Below, piece by piece: positions 45,776 to 57,237 of a stretch of DNA of 64,000 nucleotides. Location of the stretch: contig CM065297.1 in the NCBI GenBank assembly GCA_032871835.1, positions 24,607,098 to 24,671,097 of the forward strand, in the 5' to 3' direction. The notes beneath the pieces are model-generated. The model saw only the letters and a list, made by a program, of their open reading frames with translations, was not told the origin of the DNA and did no database searches. Position numbers and translations under genes: made by a program. The DNA is from Dipteronia dyeriana (taxonomy: Eukaryota > Streptophyta > Magnoliopsida > Sapindales > Sapindaceae). Within the stretch, counting starts at the first letter, position 1. Every line of letters begins with the position of its first letter.

Positions 45776-48700
45776 TTGTGTAGGATTGAAAGCATGATAG
45801 AGAAGAAAAAGGCTAGAGCCATGTTGCATGATCCTAGGACATCTAGAGCCATGATGCATGATCCTAGGACATCTAGAGCCATGATGCATGTCACTAGGAA
45901 AAGTGGAAAACCTTTACATGATCCTAGGACATTTAGAGCCCATGTACCATTGACCATTAGGAAGGAAAATACTGCACCTATATGGATTAGAAAGGAAGAA
46001 CACCTTTGCTATGTTGCACAAATTGCTTTTAATGCTCATTCTTGTGATTTTTGGTATTTGGATAGTGGGTGCTCTTGGCACATGACTGGAAATAAGATTT
46101 TATTTGAGACTCTTGTGATGGAAGAGAGAGGAAATGTTACCTTTGGTGATGGATCCAAGAAGAAGGTTATTGGAAAGGGAACCATTTCCATTCCCGGATT
46201 ACCCTTCTTGTCCAATGCCTTGTATGTGGATGGTTTAAAACCAATTTGATAAGCATTTCACATCTTAGTGATGAAGGACTTTCAATCTTGTTTAGAAAAA
46301 ATGATTGTTCTATCCTATTGCCAAATAGACAAACCTTGTTAAAAGGTATGAGATCTAGTGACAATTGATATTGTCTTGAGGCTAGGGGTATCTCTTGCAA
46401 TGTGTCCAAGGATGAACAAATTGAGTTGTGGTACGAAAGACATGGTCACATGAACTTTAGGGATTTAAGAATCTTAGATAAGTTCGATGTTGTGCAAGGT
46501 CTTCCCAATCTTGGGAAAAAGGTTAATGGTATTTGTGGACCTTGCCAACAAGGGAAGCAAACCAAAAGTATGCACAAAAAAGGCAAATATGTAACCACCA
46601 AGGAACCTCTAGAGATTCTCCACATGGATCTTATGGGTCATATGCAAACCGAGAGTTTAGGTGGAAAGAGATACATTTTTGTGTGTGTAGATGACTTCTC
46701 TAGGTATACATGGACTTATTTTCTTAGAGAAAAATCTGAAACTTTTGACAAGTTTAAAATGCTTTGTTCTAAAATTCAAAATGAAATGAACTCCAAGATT
46801 AAAAGCATTAAGAGAATTAGGAGTGACCATGGGAAGGAATTTGAGAATGCCAATTTTGAAAAAATTTGCAATAGTCTAGGCATTTCTCATGAGTTTTCGG
46901 CTCCTAGGACACCTCAACAAAATAGAGTTCTTGAGGGAAAAAATAGGGGTTCTTCAAGAAATGACCCTTGTGATGTTGCTTAGCAATAATGTCCCTAGGA
47001 ATCTTTGGGCCGATTCCGTCAATACGGCTTGCTACATAGGAAATAGAGTCTTCCTTAGGCCCCACACTAAGCAAACCTTCTATGAGTTATGGAAAGGTAG
47101 AAAGCCAAATGTTAACTACTTCCACACCTTTGGAAGCAAATGCTACATTTTGAATGACCGTGATCAACTTGGCAAATTTCATGCGAAGAGTGATGATGGT
47201 ATCTTCATTGGCTATGCCTTAAATAGTATAGCCTATAGAGTTTTCAATCTAAGGACTAGGACCGTAATGGAATCATCTAATGTTGTCATTAATGATACTA
47301 GGCTCAAATCTAATGACCATGAGGAGGAGTTAGATTTAGTTAATGACTCCTCTTTGGAGAAGGTGGTTGATGTCTCTAATATTTAAAAGAATAACCTTGA
47401 TGATGACATAACACAACTTATTGATAGGATTCCTCTCTTGAACTCAAAAAAACCTGCTCCATCTGTTAGGAAACTTAATGACAATTATGACATTATTGGA
47501 GAGATGGGTGAAGGTGTTAGGACTAGGCATCAAATGGCTAATCTAATTAGCTACACTTGTTACACCTTCCAAATAGAACCCAAGAAAATTGATGAGGCTT
47601 TAAAAGATGAATTTTGGGTTCTTGCCATACAAGAAAAGCTTAACCAATTTGAAAGGAATGAGGTTTGGACTCTAGTTCCTAGGCCCACGAATACCAATGT
47701 GATAGGCACCAAGTGGGTATAGAGGAAAAAATCCGATGAGGATGGCAACATTGTGCGAAATAAGGCTAGGCTTGTAGCACAAGGGTACTCTCAAATTGAG
47801 GGTATTGACTTTGAGGAGACATTTGCTCCCGTTGCTAGGATAGAGTCCATTAGGCTTCTTTTATCCATTTCTTGTTTGCACAAGTTCAAATTATATCAAA
47901 CGGATGTTAAGAGTGCATTCCTCAATGGCTTCTTTTAAGATGAAGTATTTGTTGGGCTACCAAAAGGGTTTGTAGATCCTCACCACCCTAATCATGTCTA
48001 TCATCTCAAGAAAGCTTTATATGGGTTGAAACAAGCACCAAGGCTTGGTATGAGCGTCTCACCCAATATCTCATAGACAATGGTTACACGAGGGGTAGTG
48101 TTGACAAGACTCTATTCATAAAGAAAAACAAAGAGGAGCTCTTTATAGGTCAAATCTATGTTGATGATATAGTCTTTGGCTCCACCAATAACACCAAAGT
48201 CCAACAGTTTGTTGATGTCATGTCTCATGAATTTGAGATGAGTCTTGTTGGTGAGCTAAGTTACTTTCTAGGTTTACAAATTAAGCAAATGGATGATGGA
48301 TTTTCATATCTCAAGCTAAGTATGCCAAAAACCTAGTGAAGAAATTTGGCATTGAAAGTGCCAAACATTGTGATACACCCATGAGCACCACATTGAAGCT
48401 AAGCAATGATGCTAGTGGTAAAAGTGTGGACCAAACTATATATCGGGGAATGATTGGTAGCTTGCTCTATTTGACCGCAAGTAGGCCGATATCTCTATTA
48501 GTATGAGTGTGTGTGCTAGGTACCAAGCGGATCCTAAGGAGTCGCATCTCTCTTCTGTTAAGAGAACCATTCGATATGTGAATGGGACATCCAACTATGG
48601 GATTTGGTACTCTTTTGACACTAATGCTAGTCTTGTAGGCTTTAGTGATGCAGATTGGACAGGAAATTATGATGATAGGAAAAGTACATCGGGCGGTTGC

Positions 48701-49099
48701 TTTTTCCTTAGGAACAACCTTGTCTCTTGGTTTTGCAAGAAGCAAAATTCGATTTTCTTGTCCACGGCTGAGGCTGAATACATTGCTACTGGGGGTGGAT
48801 GCACACAACTCTTTTTGATGAACCAAATGCTAGTCGACTATGGATTCAATCAAGGTACTCTTACTCTCTTTTGTGATAACATGAGTCCAAGTAATATTTC
48901 AAAGAATCCGGTTCAGCATTCTAGGACTAAGCATATTGACATTCGTCATCATTTCATTAGAGAACTAGTTGAGAGAAAGTGCACTGTACTTGAGCATGTA
49001 GGTACAAATATTCAACTAGCGGATCTATTTACTAAACCCTTAGATGTTACTCGATTCAAGACTCTTAGTAGATCTATTGAGATTTGTTTAATAGAGTGA
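45776..49099 (+). pseudogene. C3 copy A pol, broken
   Basis: Upstream, CHFCGIYGHIRPNC (about 45717) is a second knuckle. Then a 30-bp tandem repeat, protease motif DSGCSWHMTG (about 46060), the pre-integrase zinc part ending CGPCQQGKQ (about 46540), and the integrase core with LHMDLMGHM, RIRSDHGKEF and RVLEGKNRG. The RT region has [12 protein letters not shown] (47900) and IYVDDIVFGSTNN (about 48155). RNase H at 48503-49099 has GFSDADWTGNYDDRKSTSGG and ADLFTKPLD. Lesions private to this copy: frameshift at about 46237, a frame change at about 46935, TAG at about 47721, TAA at 47936-47938, a one-base deletion at about 48040 and another at about 48486. More decayed than copy B. Confidence 0.88.
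45815..45940 (+). repeat. 30-bp coding tandem repeat (copy A)
   Basis: Units of about 30 bp begin agagccatgatgcatgatcc and encode RAMMHDPRTS; two full copies, a third that diverges, then a partial fourth (HDPRTFRAH). Copy B has the same at 53998-54123. Confidence 0.8.
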
Positions 49100-50333
49100 A
49101 GTGTTGTGGTCTTTGACCCCATAAAGGGAACTCAAGCAAAGAGAGCTTTTGTATACTTGTTGCATCCATTTTTCTTTAAATGTATATGCTCCTTTATTGA
49201 TTGCTTGAGTAGCTTGGTTGCACTTATATATATTATATTGTACTTTCTTCAATAAGTTTGAACTTTGCTTTGATTACAATCCATGTCATATTTATATTCA
49301 AACATGCATTTTTGGACTAGGAGATTTAAATAGGAAGTACATGTTGAATGACCTATAATTATCTCCATGACATGATGATTCTTAAATGACATGCTAATGA
49401 AAAATGATAAAGCATGAATTGTTGATTTCAATTGTTGAATTCAAATATTTATGTTAAAAGAAGCTAGTGAGACTCAAATGTTGTAACAATGTCTTTCTTT
49501 CTCTATTAGTTGAACATGGCTACTATCATACAGGTATCCTCCCGGAAAAATCAAATAGGGTGCAAAGTTGCTTATGCCATGTTTAGCTTATAAAGTTGGA
49601 TATAGTGCCATTTAAAGCATGAATCTAATAATCTCTATATCTTTGCTTATCTCATGACAAATGGTGGAATTGGTTTGAATTATATTGGAAACATTTGTCA
49701 TTTTCTTTGCCAAATACCATTGTTTTTGGACTTGAATGCAACATGTCTTGTATGCAAAGCATTTTTTGATTCACACATTTTCTTTAATAAATCTCCTTGT
49801 TTCTCTCCTATTAATAGAGTTGCATAAATGTGGCTTATATAATTATGCAACAATTACATATGCTCTTTTCTTTCTTTGCCTTGAGTGACCCGGTTGGGAA
49901 CTTCTCTTTTGCCTATATCATGGCAAAAAGGGGGAGTAGCATTGACCTAGAATTGTGATGTTAGGGGAGTAGCATGTGTTGGCTTTGAGGGGGAGCATTG
50001 CATGAGTGTACTTGTTTGAGGGGGAGATTACATGTAGGGGGAGTAACCCCGTTGAGGGGGAGCGTTGCATGAGCATTTCACGATGGCATATTATTGAATG
50101 CAATTGCTTTTATTTTATATTCACTTGACCATATCACATGCACTTGGTTTGGAAAGTGTATTTGTGCTTGCCTTGTGTGTAGGGTCAATAGTTCTACAAG
50201 AGAGTGACGATTTAAAGTTTTTTTTTTATGTTTATCTCTTTGTAATGTAGAATATCTTCCTGGTGTTTTTATTTTGTTTTGTGAGTATCAATGTGAGTGG
50301 TGGTTTTATCACGAAATAGCCAAAGGGGGATAT
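49100..50333 (+). other. C3 copy A region between pol and LTR, with polypurine blocks
   Basis: Non-coding. From 49928 to 50067 there are about five AGGGGGAG/GGGGGAG blocks, and the polypurine tract CAAAGGGGGATAT ends at 50333 next to LTR 2. Confidence 0.8.
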
Positions 50334-50908
50334 TGTAAAGTCCTCATTTGTTGATTGGATTATTTCGTGAACAAATCACATTTTTGGGGTATTATGTAAG
50401 GGTAGCTTAGGCACTCAAGACCTCAGGAGGAGAAGCACATAAGGTAAAATTCTTGTGCTTACTTACTTTGAAGAGATAGTTGCACACACTCACAAATTCA
50501 TGCATAACTTTAATTCTTATATGTTGAGTGTTTACTTGTGTGCATTTTGATGACTCTTATTGATTTATTTGCATCTTGTAATTAATTGTTGTATATCATG
50601 TTTGGCATTAGAATAGGATGCATGTTTCATCACTCTTGAACTTTCTGAAGTTGTATGTTTGAGTGTTGAAATCAGGTTGTGCACTGGTGATGCGCTACTC
50701 GACCAGCGTACCTCACCAGCACAACATTCCAGTGGAACGTCGCTAGTCATGCGCCACTGAGCTGTGCCATTGCACTCGTGCACAGATAAATAAAGTGGGC
50801 GTGAGCTACTTGTCCAGCGCACCTTACCAGCTCAAACATTCTAGAGGATTTGCACTTGTGTTGCGCCACTGGGATGGGCCACTCGTCTAGCGCCTGTTGT
50901 AAAAATTG

Positions 50909-50954
50909 GTGCGCTGGTGGTGCGCTACTCGACCAGCGCACATCACCAGCGCAC
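50909..50954. repeat. GC-rich hairpin in LTR 2
   Basis: GTGCGCTGGTGGTGCGCT, then loop ACTCGACC, then AGCGCACATCACCAGCGCAC: two nearly perfect inverted arms of 18-20 bases. Related units recur three times per LTR. Confidence 0.85.
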
Positions 50955-51005
50955 ACAAAGGAAGCTGGAATGTTTTTTTCAAAAACGACCTCACTTTGTT
51001 TGGAT

Positions 51006-51008
<3 letters not shown>

Positions 51009-51060
<52 letters not shown>
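51009..51060. repeat. (TA)n microsatellite in LTR 2
   Basis: About 25 TA units, shorter in the same place in LTR 1 and LTR 3 (59142-59157). The place just upstream of aactcagtgctttaaggtc suggests it grew from the LTR TATA box; this is an inference. Confidence 0.85.
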
Positions 51061-51063
<3 letters not shown>

Positions 51064-52089
51064 TGTATATAACTCAGTGCTTTAAGGTCGTGAGAGATGT
51101 CAGAACATCAAATATTTTCCTTAGAACACTTTTCAAAGGAAAAACACTTTCAAGAACTCATTTTTTAATCACTCAAAGCATTCCTATGTGCATCAAAACT
51201 TCATTTTGCATCATCTAAGTTCATTTAGAGTGCATCTATAGGGTTGCTTCATCACATCTTGTTTGGTAAGTTCTTCACTATCTTCTTACAAGTTAAGTGT
51301 TTTACTTGCTAAACCTTATCTTTAATTATTTGAATGCTCTTAGAAGATTTTTTAGATACAAATTAGAGATTTTTATGATGCCATGATTGAGTGTTGTATT
51401 GTGATAGCTTCATAGGATTGTTTGATCTATGTTTAGCTAAGCTTCTTGAACATGTCATTTAGCTCTTGATATCTAGGATTGCATTAATTGTCATCTCATT
51501 ATCCTAGATAAGCATATAGGGTTTCCTAGCCTTGTTTGTTCATTGAATATCAGCATATATTCACTTAGGACACTTTATCTCTTCATTGAGATGTAAGTCT
51601 TGTGTTGCTTCAGGGAGTAGGTAGCTTAAAGCACAAGCAAGATGAACTAGGTTCACTTATACTGGGATTAGGTAGTGGTGGTGGATTAAACCGGGGTTAG
51701 ATTTTAATTCCTTTCCATTAGTGGATTCGAGGTTCTAGTGTGGCGCACTCATCAGCCCATGGTTTTTCCCATTTGGAGGGTTTCCACGTATATCTCAAGT
51801 GTTTTTATTATTTCCGTTTTTATTACACTTGTGATTTCTTTGTAACTAGATAGGGTTATTTTCGTCAACTTGACTCTTAACGAAAATTGGGTAAAAGTTA
51901 TTCAAAATCTATTCACCCCCCCTCCCCCTTCTAGATTAATATTACACCATATTATTTGTTTCAATTGGTAACAGTGCAGGTTCCTAGATATACATAGGTG
52001 ATCCTTGCTCATTTTGGTGTGTGTTGCATTTTATGTGTTTGTGTTGATCATTCTTACACTTGCATTCATATCATTCATTCATAAACGCA

Positions 52090-52974
52090 ATGAGTGGAAA
52101 TGGTGGCAATGAGGGAGCTTCTAGCACTAGGCCTCCACTTGTCACCGGGTTGAATTATGCCTCTTGGAAAGGCAAGATGGAGTCGTACATATGCCAAATT
52201 CATGACAGGGCATGGATGGTAATTGAAGACGGCTACACTCCACCCATGATGACTCTGGTAGATGGAGGAGATGATGTACTCAATCCAAACGCACAATGGA
52301 ATACACAAGAGTTTGAGGCATCAAAGTGGAATAAGAAGGCAATGCATGCCGTCCTATGTGCAATAGATGAGAACCAGTACAAGTTGGTTCAAAATACTAG
52401 GATTGCTAGGGAGGCATGGGACATCCTAGAAATTGCACATGAAGGAACCGATGTGGTTAAGGAATCGAAGCTTCAAGTTCTCCAAACGCAATTTGAGTTG
52501 CTCAAGATGGATGAAAACGAGTGCTTCAATGACTTTGAAGTGAAGTTGATGGACATTGTGAACCAAAGTCATCAACTTGGTGATCCTTATTCGGATAGGA
52601 AGATCAAGCAAAATATTATGAGATCTCTACCCGATAGATTTGAGTCTAAGGTGACGGCTTTGGGAGAGAATAGTGGTTACAAAGACATGAAGCCGAGTGA
52701 ATTGATTGGGTGGCTTCTAGCTTACGAATCTAGGAAGTGTCCTAATCCCACACCGCCGAAAAAGCAAAAAGATATTGCTTTGAAAGCCTCTAAGGTTGAG
52801 AAGGAGGAAATTGATGACTCGGATGAAGAAATGGCTTTGCTAATGAGGAAGTTCAAAAAATTCTACAAGTCCGAGAAGAAAGGTTTTGGATCCAAGGGTC
52901 AAGACTTAAAGAAAAAGACTCACTTTAAAAAAATTGAGCCTAGGCAAGAAAAGACCGAGAAGAAAAGGGTCTAA
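52090..52974 (+). CDS. C3 copy B gag (294 aa), intact frame
   Basis: Retrotransposon capsid-type protein. The ATG at 52090 (MSGNGGNEGASSTRPPLVTG) matches copy A's start. The N-terminal part has LNYASWKGKMESYICQIHDR (DUF4219-like), followed by a UBN2-type domain (EAWDILEIAHEGTDVVKESK, LLKMDENECFNDFEVKLMDI, SLPDRFESKVTALGENSGYK), then a Lys-rich tail. It ends with TAA just before the zinc knuckle; the family normally continues through the knuckle, so the product is truncated. It would act in the cytoplasm in particle assembly. No lesion before the stop. Expression unknown. Confidence 0.8.
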   Translation: MSGNGGNEGASSTRPPLVTGLNYASWKGKMESYICQIHDRAWMVIEDGYTPPMMTLVDGGDDVLNPNAQWNTQEFEASKWNKKAMHAVLCAIDENQYKLVQNTRIAREAWDILEIAHEGTDVVKESKLQVLQTQFELLKMDENECFNDFEVKLMDIVNQSHQLGDPYSDRKIKQNIMRSLPDRFESKVTALGENSGYKDMKPSELIGWLLAYESRKCPNPTPPKKQKDIALKASKVEKEEIDDSDEEMALLMRKFKKFYKSEKKGFGSKGQDLKKKTHFKKIEPRQEKTEKKRV

Positions 52975-53868
52975 TGCTACGAATGTGGTGGAATAGGTCA
53001 CTTTGCTCAGGAATATGCAAATTACAAGGTCAAGAAGAAGGGAAAAGTGATGGATGCCACATGGAGTGAGAGTGATAACTCAAATGAAGGAGATGAGTCT
53101 TCGGATGATGAAGAACTTATGGCTAACTTCATAGCCTTTACGTCCTCTCTTAGGAGAAGAGATGCTAGTGAATAAGAAAGTGAAATTCAATAGGGAAACT
53201 ACTTAAGTGATGATGGATCTTCATCACAATCCACAAGTGGAAGTGTGGAAAGGATGGATCTCAAGGACTACATGACTAGGTTTGAGAGTACAAGGTTGAA
53301 GAACAAGAATGAAATCAAGAGATTGAAAGAAGAAAACCTAGACCTCTCAACTCAAGTTGACCAACTAAATGAAGAGTTGGTGAGATCTAAGAGAAGTGAA
53401 GAAGGGTTGAAGAAAGAGCTTGAAGATGTTAGAGAGGTGTTGGCCAAGATGAACTCTAGCACCAAGAAACTTGACCACATGGTAGATGTTGGAAAGAGGC
53501 CAAGTGACAAGAAGGGGCTTGGGTTTGAAGATGACAAGATGTCCTCCACTCCAAGCAAGACCATTTTTGTAAGCAGCATGAACTTCAATGGGTCCTTTCC
53601 TCATCAAACTCCTAGGAAGAAGCTTGATCTATGAGAGTGTTCAAGTAGTGCTTAAGTGAAGGTGGCACCAAGAAGCCCACCTCAAGCTCATCCTACAAGG
53701 GCTCCTCGAGTTAACTTCCCTCAGCGAAAAGCTCACAAAGGGAAGACACCTATCATGCAAGCTCAACTAAGAAAGCAATCAAGTCTTGCTCAACAACAAA
53801 GAAGAAAAGCTCCTCAACATCAAGCAAGACAACCACAAAGACATGAGAAGGCTCCAATGCATCCTTAA
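52975..53868 (+). pseudogene. C3 copy B zinc knuckle, coiled coil and basic region
   Basis: In frame after the gag TAA: CYECGGIGHFAQEY, a knuckle whose last Cys is Tyr. Stops at about 53173 and 53191 lie in the acidic part. The coiled coil runs 53245-53634 (LKNKNEIKRLKEENLDLSTQ), to TGA 53632-53634; TAA 53653-53655; Gln-rich stretch to TAA 53866-53868. Confidence 0.8.
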
Positions 53869-53958
53869 GGATATGGTATAATTCCTAAATTTTTACTTAC
53901 ATGTCATTTTTGTGGTATTTATGGTCACATTAGACCAAATTGCTTTACGTATATCAAA

Positions 53959-56900
53959 TTGTGTAGGATTGAAAGCATGATAGAGAAGAAAAAGGCTAGA
54001 GCCATGTTGCATGATCCTAGGACATCTAGAGCCATGATGCATGATCCTAGGACATGTAGAGCCATGATGCATGTCACTAGGAAAAGTGGAACACCTTTAC
54101 ATGATCCTAGGACATTTAGAGCCCATATACCATTGACCATTAGGAAGGAAAATACTGCACCTATATGGATTAGAAAGGAAGAACACCTTTGCTATATTGC
54201 ACAAATTGCTTTGAATGCTCATTCTTGTGATTTTTGGTATTTGGATAGTGGGTGCTCTTGGCACATGACTGGAAATAAGAGTTTATTTGAGACTCTTGTG
54301 ATGGAAGAGAGAGGAAATGTTACCTTTGGTGATGGATCCAAGAAGAAGGTTAAAGGAAAGGGAACCATTTCCATTCCCGGATTACCCTCCTTGTCCAATG
54401 TCTTGTATGTGGATGGTTTAAAAGCCAATTTGATAAGCATTTCACATCTTATTGATGAAGGACTTTCAATCTTGTTTAGGAAAAATGATTGTTCTATCCT
54501 ATTGCCAAATAGACAAACCTTGTTAAAAGGTATGAGATCTAGTGACAATTGATATTATCTTGAGGCTAGGGGTATCTCTTGCAATGTGTCCAAGGATGAA
54601 CAAATTGAGTTGTGGTACGAAAGACATGGTCACATGAACTTTAGGGATTTAAGAATCTTAGATAAGTTCGTGTTGTGTGAGGCCTTCCCAAGCTCAGGAA
54701 AAAGGTTAATGGTATTTGTGGACCTTGCCAACAAGGGAAGCAAACCAAAAGTATGCACAAAAAGGGGAAAATATGTAACCATCAAGGAACCTCTAGAGCT
54801 TCTCCACATGGATCTTATGGGTCCTATGCAAACCGAGAGTTTAGGTGGAAAGAGATACATTTTTGTGTGTGTAGATGACTTCTTTAGGTATACAAGGACT
54901 TATTTCCTTAGAGAAAAATCAGAAACTTTTGACAAGTTTAAAATCCTTTGTTCTAAAATTCAAAATGAAATGAACTCCAAGATTAAAAGCATTAAGAGTA
55001 TTAGGAGTGACCATGGGAAGGAATTTGAGAATGCCAATTTTGAAAACTTTTGCAATAGTCTAGGCATTTCTCATGAGTTTTCGGCTCTTAGGACACCTCA
55101 ACAAAATGGAGTTGTTGAGAGGAAAAATAGGGTTCTTCAAGAAATGGCCTGTGTGATGTTGCTTAGCAACAATGTCCCTAGGAATCTTTGGGTTGAGGCC
55201 GTCAATACGGCTTGCTACATAGGAAATAGAGTCTTCTTTCGACCCCAAACTAGGCAAACCTTCTATGAGTTATGGAAAGGTAGAAAGTCAAATGTTAGCT
55301 ACTTCCACACCTTTGGAAGCAAATGCTACATTTTGAATGACCGTGATCAACTTAGCAAATTTGATGATAAGTGTGATAAGGGTATCTTCATTGGTTGTGC
55401 CTTGAATAGTAGAGCCTATAGATTTTTCAATCTAAGGACTAGGACCGTAATGGAATCATCTAAAGTTGTCATTGATGATACTAGGCTCAAATCTAATGAC
55501 CATGAGGAGGAAGTAGATTTAGTTGATGACTCCCCTTTGGAGAAAGTGGTTGATGTCTCTAATCTAATAACCTAATGATGATGACATAACACAACCTATT
55601 GATAGGAAACTCCATGACAAGGATGACATTATTGGAGAGATGGGTGAGGGTGTTAGGACTAGGCATCAAATGGCTAATCTAATTAGCTAAACTTGTTACA
55701 TCTCCCAAATAGAACTCAATAAAATTGATGAGGCTTTAAAAGATGAATTTTGGGTTCTTGCCGTGCAAGAAGAGCTTAACCAATTTGAAAGGAATGAGGT
55801 TTGGACTCTAGTTCCTTGGCCCACGAATACCAATGTGATAGGCACCAAGTGGGTATATAGGAACAAATCCGATGAGGATGACAACATTGTACGAAATAAG
55901 GATAGGCTTGTTGCACAAGGGTACTCTCAAATTGAGGGTATTGACTTTGAGGAGACATTTGCTCTCGTTGCTAGGATAGAGTCCATTAGGCTTCTTTTAT
56001 CCATTTCTTGTTTGCACAAGTTCAAATTATATCAAACGGATGTTAAGAGTGCCTTCCTCAATGGCTTCTTTCAAGTGGAAGTATTTGTTGAGCAACCAAA
56101 AGGGTTTGTAGATCCTCACCACCCTAATCATGTCTATCATCTCAAGAAAGCTTTATATGGGTTGAAACAAGCACCAAGGGCTTGGTATGAGCGTCTCATC
56201 AATTATCTCATAGACAATGGTTACACTAGGGGTAGTGTTGATAAGACTCTATTAATCAAGAAAAACAAAGATGAGCTCTTTATAGCTCAAATCTATGTTG
56301 ATGATATAGTCTTTGGCTCAACCAATAACACCAAAGTCCAACAATTTGTTGATGTCATGTCTCATGAATTTGAGATAAGTCTTGTTGGTGAGCTAAGTTA
56401 CTTTCTAGGTTTACAAATTAAGCAAATGGATGATGGATTTTCATATCTCAAGCTAAGTATACCAAAAACCTAGTGAAGAAATTTGGCATTGAAAGTGCCA
56501 AACATTGTGATACACCCATGAGCACCACTTTAAAGCTAAGCAAGGATGCTAGTGGTAAAAGTGTGGACCAAACTTTATATCGTGGAATGATTGGTAGCTT
56601 GCTCTATTTGACCGCAAGTAGGCCCGATATCTTTTTTAGTATGTGTGTGTGTGCTAGGTACCAAGAGGATCCTAAGGAGTCCCATCTCTCTTCTGTTAAG
56701 AGAACCATTCGATATGTGAATGGGTCATCCAACTATGGGATTTGGTACTCTTTTGACACTAATGCTAGTCTTGTAGGCTTTAGTGATGCAGATTGGACAG
56801 GAAATTGTGATGATAGGAAAAGTACATCGGGCAGTTGCTTTTTCCTTGGGAACAACCTTGTCTCTTGGTTTTGCAAGAAGCAAAATTCGATTTCCTTGTC

Positions 56901-57237
56901 CACGGCTGATGCCGAATACATTGCTACTGGGGGTGGATGCACACAACTCCTTTGGATGAAGAAAATGCTAGTCGACTATGGATTCAATCAAGGTACTCTT
57001 ACTCTCTTTTGTGATAACATGAGTGCAATTAATATTTTAAAGAATCCGGTTCAGCATTCTAGGACTAAGCATATTGACATTTGTCATCATTTCATTAGAG
57101 AACTAGTTGAGAGAAAATGCATTGTACTTGAGCATGTAGGTACAAATGATCAACTAGCGGATCTATTTACTAAACCCTTAGATGCTACTCGATTCAAGAC
57201 TCTTTGTAGATCTATTGGGATTTGTTTAATGGAGTGA
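53959..57237 (+). pseudogene. C3 copy B pol, partly readable
   Basis: Upstream knuckle CHFCGIYGHIRPNC at about 53900. Protease DSGCSWHMTG (about 54243); TGA at 54550-54552. The frame 54586-55575 holds the integrase: the pre-integrase zinc part is scrambled by a pair of compensating shifts (54668-54765), but the core keeps all three acidic residues (LHMDLMGPM, SIRSDHGKEF, NGVVERKNR). A deletion of about 46 bp relative to copy A lies at about 55607. The frame 55763-56473 holds RT ([26 protein letters not shown]); a one-base shift at about 56443 is shared with copy A. The last frame, 56473-57237, holds RNase H (GFSDADWTGNCDDRKSTSGS, DNMSAINILKN, ADLFTKPLD) to TGA 57235-57237. Confidence 0.88.
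53998..54123 (+). repeat. 30-bp coding tandem repeat (copy B)
   Basis: Same units as in copy A at 45815, encoding RAM(L/M)HDPRT(S/C), with the same third, diverged unit. Confidence 0.8.

Larger units (their letters stand above)
50334..51963 (+). repeat. C3 LTR 2 (shared by both copies)
   Basis: 1,630 bp. Serves as 3' LTR of copy A and 5' LTR of copy B. Agrees with LTR 3 against LTR 1 at many sites, for example ggtaaaattcttgtgctt and attatcctagataagc. Contains a (TA)n run at 51009-51060 and hairpins at about 50680-50725 and 50909-50954. Confidence 0.92.

Noticed and set aside
53365..53607. Antisense frames over the C3 coiled-coil region (also 45169-45405)
   Set aside because: Shadows of the Lys/Glu-rich sense frame; no independent support.
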